A program made the translations under genes and the position numbers. A DNA stretch of 38,837 nt. Source: Pontiellaceae bacterium (GTDB lineage Bacteria; Verrucomicrobiota; Kiritimatiellia; Kiritimatiellales; Pontiellaceae). Location of the stretch: contig JAFGVP010000041.1 in the NCBI GenBank assembly GCA_016937945.1, positions 1 to 38,837 of the forward strand, in the 5' to 3' direction. Below the pieces are notes generated by a model. That model saw only the letters and a list, made by a program, of their open reading frames with translations, ran no database searches and was not told where the DNA came from. This document shows, one piece after another, positions 33,785 through 38,837 of the stretch. How positions within the stretch are numbered: the first letter of the stretch is position 1; every line of letters starts with the position of its first letter.

Positions 33785-35095
33785 TCAATTATCTTTCAGG
33801 AACGTCAGTTCGTCGGGAGCGTGCCGGCTTGCCGCCATAACCACAGCCGTATAATTTCCATCGGGAGCACTCCGGTAGGGAGAAATCCATTCCCAGACAA
33901 GCTCCTTGTTCTGATTTACCTCAAGAATACGGCCGCCCTGCGATTCGGTTATCAAAACGTTTCCATTGGGTAGTTTTTGCTGAACGCCTCGGATATTACT
34001 AAGAAAGTCTTCGCTTTGCCCCGAATACAGCCACTGGATTCTTTTCCCGACCGGATCGTATTCTATAATGGCTGAGCCGCCTCCTAGCATTCTCCTCCCG
34101 TTGTTGTCAAAGATCAGGAAATGTCCATTGGGAAGCATGTCGGGATCATGCTGCCCCTTCCATGGACCCTGAATACTCCAAACCACGTCACCACATTCCG
34201 GATCCACCGACGCCAGCATGCTCATACTCCTGAACGAAACAAGAATCTGTCCCTCTTCTAATCCGGGCACCTGATCAGCAAATGGCTTGGGAATATACTT
34301 GGCGGTGTTGGTGTGGAGAAAATCCCCGTTCCGCCGATAAATAAAAGAGTAAAGCATTTCGCTCTGGCCGGTTGAGTTGAAATACTTCAGCAACGAATTG
34401 AAAAGGTCGATCCGGCGAATTTCCTTTCCGTCAGGCGATAACACCACGATATAGTCACGAAAATAAGGCTGATTGATCTCGGGAATCTCGGGAACCGGAA
34501 GGTTCGATACATGGTGGACCAAGGTGTACAAATTACCGTCGCTGCCGACGGTCACATCATGGTGTGTATTATCGCTGAATGTCCAAAGTACATTGGAGTC
34601 CTTGTCGATTCTCATAAGCCCATATCCCCAAGGAGCGGCACCCTGACCTATAACCACGACGATCACATCGCCATTGGGCATTAAAACAGCCTTCCGCCAA
34701 GCAATGAATGAATCAGCCACCAGACGGCCCAAATGTGACGGCGTCGGCCAGGCCTTCCGAAACGGGACAGACCATTCGTGCACGATCCGACCCTCCATAT
34801 CCATCAGGAAGGCTTTTTGGGCGTGAGAGGACGTAAGAAAGGTGTATCCATTAAAGGCAATCTCCTTGTTCCATTTTACGACACCAGTATCGGCATAGCA
34901 CGTCTTGATCCATAAATCTGTATCCCGCGCCTGATTGTACTCGAAGGTCTTAATCTTCCAGGCACTCGCCGCGCTGAATGCGTGCCCGAAGAAATCATAG
35001 ATAGGAGAAACCTGAAATTCGGCAACCACGGCGCCACAGACGAAAGCGATCAACACCATCGGAAGCGATATACTAAGAAGAATTATTTTGTTCAT
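33785..35095 (-). CDS. Arylsulfotransferase (ASST)-like membrane-anchored protein
   Basis: A 436-residue protein starting at the ATG at 35095 (MNKIILLSI). A hydrophobic segment at 4-25 anchors or exports it; the rest is a beta-propeller of the ASST family, which moves sulfate between aryl sulfates and phenols without PAPS. The family's key residues are present: HHD at 178-180, His261 in LHTN, Arg289 in VSFRS, and QHD at 315-317 before the typical LPNGHFLIFDNNG. VQQKLPNGNVLITES marks another blade. It is the first gene of the five-gene operon. A true start further upstream (35167) is unlikely. The substrate is unknown. Confidence 0.85.
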   Translation of the reverse strand: MNKIILLSISLPMVLIAFVCGAVVAEFQVSPIYDFFGHAFSAASAWKIKTFEYNQARDTDLWIKTCYADTGVVKWNKEIAFNGYTFLTSSHAQKAFLMDMEGRIVHEWSVPFRKAWPTPSHLGRLVADSFIAWRKAVLMPNGDVIVVVIGQGAAPWGYGLMRIDKDSNVLWTFSDNTHHDVTVGSDGNLYTLVHHVSNLPVPEIPEINQPYFRDYIVVLSPDGKEIRRIDLFNSLLKYFNSTGQSEMLYSFIYRRNGDFLHTNTAKYIPKPFADQVPGLEEGQILVSFRSMSMLASVDPECGDVVWSIQGPWKGQHDPDMLPNGHFLIFDNNGRRMLGGGSAIIEYDPVGKRIQWLYSGQSEDFLSNIRGVQQKLPNGNVLITESQGGRILEVNQNKELVWEWISPYRSAPDGNYTAVVMAASRHAPDELTFLKDN

Positions 35096-35396
35096 GGAAC
35101 ACCGTATTATGGAAATGCGTGACCGCATTTGCTGGTTTTTGAGACAACGGGAAAGTATCCCGACCACGGTCCGGCATGTACAGGTTTTAATTGTACGAAT
35201 CCCCTATCGATCAGCGGCTGCCGCAACCGGACGACGATACACGAATAGCATGATTCCATCTGTATTCATACTGTTGGCCCCGCGAATCATGACGGCTGCG
35301 TCATGGGATCAGATCGCGTTCACAAACTGTCAATTGAACCTTTTATCCTCTCTCCTCAATCCCTATCTTTCAGCAGAAACACATGAGGATGTCCAG
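35096..35396. other. Divergent intergenic region between the sulfation operon and a sulfotransferase gene
   Basis: This 301-base stretch must carry the promoters for both directions. It holds TTGACA on the minus strand (35333-35328) and TTGAAC on the plus strand (35334-35339), but neither has a convincing -10 box at 16-18 bases. A weak -10-like CATAAT is on the minus strand at 35111-35106. No RNA gene, repeat or extra reading frame is convincing. Confidence 0.5.
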
Positions 35397-36095
35397 ATGA
35401 TCATCAAGCTAGGTGCCGCTATACTGCACGTTTTCGACAACGTATTCCAAACAGAATTCTATGCACGTCTCATCCAACTTCGTCTACACTTCCACACGCC
35501 CTGCTATCGTTTCAACAAAAACGAAGTGGCCCTGGTGCATGTACCCAAAACGGCGGGAACTACTCTCTACACGATGCTCGAAATGGATCCTCTCCACCGC
35601 TTCAAGAACATCAATCGGCATCGTCCGGTCTCACAGTATTGCATGCCGGGGGAGTACCAGTACATTACGGTGATGCGCAATCCGGTGGATCGTGTCTGGT
35701 CGCACTACCATATGATCCTAAGAACCCCCCATGGTCGGTTCCGGCACGCCGCCGAAAAGGGAATCGAAAACTATCTGAAGGAATGCTGGATGGGCCGCAA
35801 CATGGCCTGCCGTTACTATGCCGGCGACGTCCGAGAGGAACCCAATGACCAGACCCTTGCACTTGCCCGCAAGAATCTATCACGGTTTCTGCGAATCCTG
35901 TCCTTCGACCACATCGAGGAGGATTTGACGCAGTTTCTGCGCGAATCCGACATACCGGTGACGGAAATACCGCACAAGCGCAAGGTGTCGTATACCCAAC
36001 CCTCCCAAGAAGAACGGGAAATCATCGCCTCGTACAACAGCTATGACCTGATACTGTTCAACGACTTCGAGACGGCACGTAAAGAGAATCCCTAA
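35397..36095 (+). CDS. Sulfotransfer_2-type sulfotransferase
   Basis: A 232-residue PAPS-dependent sulfotransferase of the group that sulfates polysaccharides such as heparan and chondroitin in animals. The PAPS loop VHVPKTAGTTLYTML is at about 47-61 and the 3'-phosphate segment is YITVMRNPVDRVWSHYHM. The start at 35397 is chosen because GAGG lies eight bases before it and the motif spacing is normal; a reading frame open from 35088 would add about 100 unlikely residues. It is divergent from the ASST operon and converges with the family-10 glycosyltransferase gene, with one base between their ends. Confidence 0.88.
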   Translation: MIIKLGAAILHVFDNVFQTEFYARLIQLRLHFHTPCYRFNKNEVALVHVPKTAGTTLYTMLEMDPLHRFKNINRHRPVSQYCMPGEYQYITVMRNPVDRVWSHYHMILRTPHGRFRHAAEKGIENYLKECWMGRNMACRYYAGDVREEPNDQTLALARKNLSRFLRILSFDHIEEDLTQFLRESDIPVTEIPHKRKVSYTQPSQEEREIIASYNSYDLILFNDFETARKENP

Positions 36096-36096
36096 C

Positions 36097-37209
36097 TCAG
36101 ACTCCAGTACGTCTGGTCAGTCGGTGCAATTCAGACCCGATCCATCGGGCCAACGTAAACATTGGATACACGACCCGATAGTGTGGAAGGAGTGCTTTCA
36201 TTGCGAAATAGCGCAGCTTGCCCGATATTGAACTGAGCGCTAGATAGTCTCGTGGGTAGGTGGCCGCATTACCGTGCCCGCAGGCTTTGACCGCCGCCGC
36301 GATGGTTTCATAGAGCCTGAATGCGGAATGACGCTCCGGAGCATTGTATTCTCTGACGAATCGTTGCATCCGCTCGGCATAACCGAGATACTCCTCGTCG
36401 GTCATGGCCTGAAGAAACCCATCCAGCTCTTCCAGCGAAGAGAAGCGGCGATAATCGATAAAACAGTCGGTTGGCACCAACTCCTCAATATTGCTGCATC
36501 CGAAATAGACGGGGACGGTCATGGTCGCCATGCAGTCGAGAATTTTTTCCGTCAGATAGCCGCGGGTCCAAAGCGGATGAAAGGTATTTTCAAAACAGAG
36601 GGCGTAGCGGTAACAAGAGAATGTTGCAGCCTTATCATCGGTAACGCCTCGATAATTCGGCGTCTTCATGGCCGGCTTGCCGAATACATCCATCCGGGTT
36701 TCCGCATGGCGATGGAACCAGCGGGCAATCTTGCGCCGCTCGGAATAGATCTCCTCCGCAGAAAGCGAATACTTATCGCCGCACACCTGACAGATCGCCG
36801 TCTCCCTCGTGGAAGGATCGGGTAATCCGGAAAGCGGAGTCACGCCATAATGCGAACAATACGGCAGATCATAGTAAGCTCCGGGTTCAAAGGTAAAAGC
36901 GTCCGAGGACTCCGTCAGATAAGTATTCCAGGTCAGGACTGCATCGAACTGTTTCCATATCTTCCGGGTATACTGCATCGGGTCCACAGCCACCGGCTCA
37001 TACATGTAGAGAAAGCGCAACGCATCCGGGCACACCTGATCATGTTCCCTCCGATTGTAGACATATTCATTAAAATACACCACCACATCGAAGCCCGCCT
37101 GAACTGCTTTGCTCCAGACCACCTCGTAGCTTCCGTCCGGCGCCATGATGGGCGGAAGCACTTCGGACGGCATGTTGTTGTTGCGATAGATGATGTTAAT
37201 CCGCAACAT
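36097..37209 (-). CDS. Glycosyltransferase family 10 (fucosyltransferase-like)
   Basis: A 370-residue enzyme with the GT10 donor-binding block RYALCFENT at 201-209, then GYLTEKILDCMATMTVPVY and FIDYRRF. GT10 enzymes are mainly alpha-1,3/1,4-fucosyltransferases using GDP-fucose; other donors are possible. The acceptor-side N-terminus has YFNEYVYNRR and MYEPVAVDP. There is no signal or membrane segment. The ATG at 37209 has AAGGG five bases upstream; a GTG at 37215 is the alternative. It overlaps the 3' end of the YfhO-like gene by 14 bases, so the two are coupled. Confidence 0.85.
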   Translation of the reverse strand: MLRINIIYRNNNMPSEVLPPIMAPDGSYEVVWSKAVQAGFDVVVYFNEYVYNRREHDQVCPDALRFLYMYEPVAVDPMQYTRKIWKQFDAVLTWNTYLTESSDAFTFEPGAYYDLPYCSHYGVTPLSGLPDPSTRETAICQVCGDKYSLSAEEIYSERRKIARWFHRHAETRMDVFGKPAMKTPNYRGVTDDKAATFSCYRYALCFENTFHPLWTRGYLTEKILDCMATMTVPVYFGCSNIEELVPTDCFIDYRRFSSLEELDGFLQAMTDEEYLGYAERMQRFVREYNAPERHSAFRLYETIAAAVKACGHGNAATYPRDYLALSSISGKLRYFAMKALLPHYRVVYPMFTLARWIGSELHRLTRRTGV

Positions 37210-38837
37210 GCACACCCTTTCGTCGCACCACGACCCAAACCACCGCTCCGACCATCAACAGCATTCCGATACACTGCAGGCAGAAGTAGAAACGGCTGGG
37301 TGCATACCGAAGTACAACCTCATGCTCACCCGTTGGGATGAAAATTCCCTGGAAAAGAAAATCCACTGGTTCAACCGCAACATTCTCTCCATCAAGCGAT
37401 GCCGTCCAGTCGGGATCATATTTTTCAGACGCACGAAGAATTGCAGGCGCATTGGCGTTCACCTTCAATCTGACTTTCCCCGCCCGCGAGGAAAGGACCT
37501 CTATACTGCCGGTCGCACCACTACCGGAAAGCACCGGCAGGGAAGACGCCTCCGGCAGGCAGACTTCATTAAGATTCGACAGAGTCGCCGGTAAAAGCTG
37601 AGCCTCCGGAAACTTTCGGCTGCCGGCAAACAGCGCATAGCGAGGCAGGCTGCCCTGAAGTTCATAGACGGCAAACGGCCCATTGGCATGAGGAACAACC
37701 TTGAATTCGCCCTGACCGGCATCGGACAAACCATAGGCAAATACCTTTCGGCATCCGGCCTCAGAAAGCTGTTCTTCCAATGTCGCCGGACCAAGAAGGT
37801 ATTTAACAGAGGAAAGACGCCACATATTAAGCGGGTTTCGCTGGCCAATCTCCAAAAATGCCTTGTAGTCGTTGGCTATGCGAGGCATGTCTGTGAAATT
37901 GAAGCATGGTATGCGGTTATAAGGCATCAGATAGGTGATCCAGATATTATCAATCCCCTGCTGGGACAGAAATGCCACACGTCGCCCGCTTAGATTTTTA
38001 TCGAGAAAGTCCGTCAAAGCATTGGATGCAATATAGCTGCGAGGCATCTTCTTGATATACTTTTTAGACAGCTGCACGGCATCCCCAGCGACAATCAGCA
38101 GGATCACAGCAGCAGTCACCGCGCCGAAGCTTTTCGCCTTTTCAAACAACCGAAAACAGAACAGAGCCGTAATGCCCGTCGATATAAATGCCATCAGGGC
38201 TGCATGCCCCAATGCCGCGACACGTGTTTGGGCAATGCTTTTCGCGGCAGTCGCCTGCCAACCGCCGGCAATTAGGGCCGCGACTCCGTGCTTCATTGCC
38301 AACATGTCAATCAATGCCCATAGACAGAAAATCAACGTCACCGCAACCGATGACATGAAAAATATGAACAGAGGCCTGCGAGTTCCCGTTTCAGACCGAT
38401 CCTCGTCCCGACTTCTCCACATGGCATCCATTCCGTATGCAGAAAGAATAGCAAGACAGACCTGGAACACCTGAATAAACTTGTTTGGATTACGAATGCT
38501 ATTCACCACCGGAAGCTTATAGAACAGCGCATAGAGGGGAAAATACTTACCAAATGAGAGCAGCAGGGCAATCAATGCCGCCCCCGCACAGAACAATATT
38601 TCAGCCATGTGTTCAGACCGACGGAAGGCAAAGAGCGCGAAAAATGCAAATGCAAAAGGAATCATGCCGATGTACGTGCTTTCGAGCTTGAAATTTCGGA
38701 AGCCCTGGCCGGTCTTTTCCCACTCGGCCGACTGCCCGGTCCGCCCCCAATACGGCCCCTCCGATTCGCCGCTGCGCCAGCCATAATAACCGGGCGCTAC
38801 AAAGTCGACCACTTCGTTCGGAGGGATGCTCCATTGC
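37196..38837 (-). CDS. YfhO-like membrane glycosyltransferase (partial, N-terminus missing)
   Basis: The visible 546 residues begin in-frame at the window edge with WSIPPNEVVDFVAPGYYG, a typical mid-protein segment of YfhO-family proteins, so the start lies to the right of the window. About six membrane helices occupy the first ~270 residues, a long soluble domain follows (about 280-505), and a last helix is near the C-terminus. In Gram-positive bacteria YfhO adds sugars to lipoteichoic acid or polymers; in Gram-negative groups the role is open. FVLRY- and RYALFAGSRK-like stretches belong to the soluble domain. It is coupled to the GT10 gene and points to surface glycan assembly. Confidence 0.83.
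   Translation of the reverse strand, partial: QWSIPPNEVVDFVAPGYYGWRSGESEGPYWGRTGQSAEWEKTGQGFRNFKLESTYIGMIPFAFAFFALFAFRRSEHMAEILFCAGAALIALLLSFGKYFPLYALFYKLPVVNSIRNPNKFIQVFQVCLAILSAYGMDAMWRSRDEDRSETGTRRPLFIFFMSSVAVTLIFCLWALIDMLAMKHGVAALIAGGWQATAAKSIAQTRVAALGHAALMAFISTGITALFCFRLFEKAKSFGAVTAAVILLIVAGDAVQLSKKYIKKMPRSYIASNALTDFLDKNLSGRRVAFLSQQGIDNIWITYLMPYNRIPCFNFTDMPRIANDYKAFLEIGQRNPLNMWRLSSVKYLLGPATLEEQLSEAGCRKVFAYGLSDAGQGEFKVVPHANGPFAVYELQGSLPRYALFAGSRKFPEAQLLPATLSNLNEVCLPEASSLPVLSGSGATGSIEVLSSRAGKVRLKVNANAPAILRASEKYDPDWTASLDGENVAVEPVDFLFQGIFIPTGEHEVVLRYAPSRFYFCLQCIGMLLMVGAVVWVVVRRKGVHVAD

Noticed and set aside
35328..35339. TTGACA/TTGAAC boxes as promoters of the divergent sulfotransferase genes
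   Set aside because: No acceptable -10 box at 16-18 bases on either strand, so I did not annotate them as promoters.
35088..35396. N-terminal extension of the Sulfotransfer_2 protein by about 100 residues
   Set aside because: No ribosome-binding site for the upstream start, low-complexity residues unlike the family, and a good GAGG site in front of 35397.

Overview
The window is gene-dense chromosomal DNA with about 38 protein genes, most of them in tight runs on the minus strand. I see no rRNA, tRNA, CRISPR array, phage or transposase. A lipid A-type acyltransferase, a lipoprotein cyclophilin and signal-peptide proteins indicate a Gram-negative cell envelope. Cytochrome bd oxidase suggests life at low oxygen. 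Gene content, moderate-to-high GC and several sulfotransferase-type genes would fit a Verrucomicrobiota/Kiritimatiellota-like (PVC) bacterium, but this is only an inference from the genes and is not proven by any marker here.

Layout. 1-3438 (minus): aroB-dprA-topA (topA runs off the left edge), with palindromic elements on both sides of dprA. 3621-3920 (plus): an orphan 54-aa protein gene with its own promoter and a bidirectional terminator. 3919-9057 (minus): a six-gene run tatD-SH3 protein-comF-accD-marC-folC. 9154-11367 (plus): a stand-alone fusA. 11449-13861 (minus): hemolysin III-like gene and purH. 14027-15826 (plus): a PrsW-like intramembrane protease followed by a membrane-anchored ClpP-like protease. 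15854-19419 (minus): double-ACT protein, UPF0210 protein, M28 peptidase and secreted MsrA. 19478-23071 (minus): cydA-cydB-vanZ-like. 23268-25821 (plus): a coiled-coil protein, leuB and a CinA-type amidohydrolase. 25795-27152 (minus): a second CinA-related protein and a lipoprotein cyclophilin, with a long inverted repeat between them. 27240-30394 (plus): lpxL-like acyltransferase, mgtE and recO.

The right end (30385-38837) is the accessory part and the most interesting. A minus-strand operon encodes two tandem arylsulfotransferase-like beta-propeller proteins, a 63-aa membrane protein with the motif YVGPGAG, a three-pass membrane protein with an Oxa1/EMC3-like layout, and a PAPS-type sulfotransferase. 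The first propeller keeps all the His/Arg residues expected at the active site. The second has lost every one of them. Divergent to this operon is a second, unrelated sulfotransferase (Sulfotransfer_2 type). Behind it lie a family-10 (fucosyltransferase-like) glycosyltransferase and a YfhO-like membrane glycosyltransferase. Together they suggest sulfation of a surface glycan or lipid-linked glycan by a machine I do not recognise as described.

A second candidate for novelty is the PrsW/ClpP-like pair at 14027-15826. It looks like a two-step membrane proteolysis cassette whose ClpP-like member has a non-standard triad.
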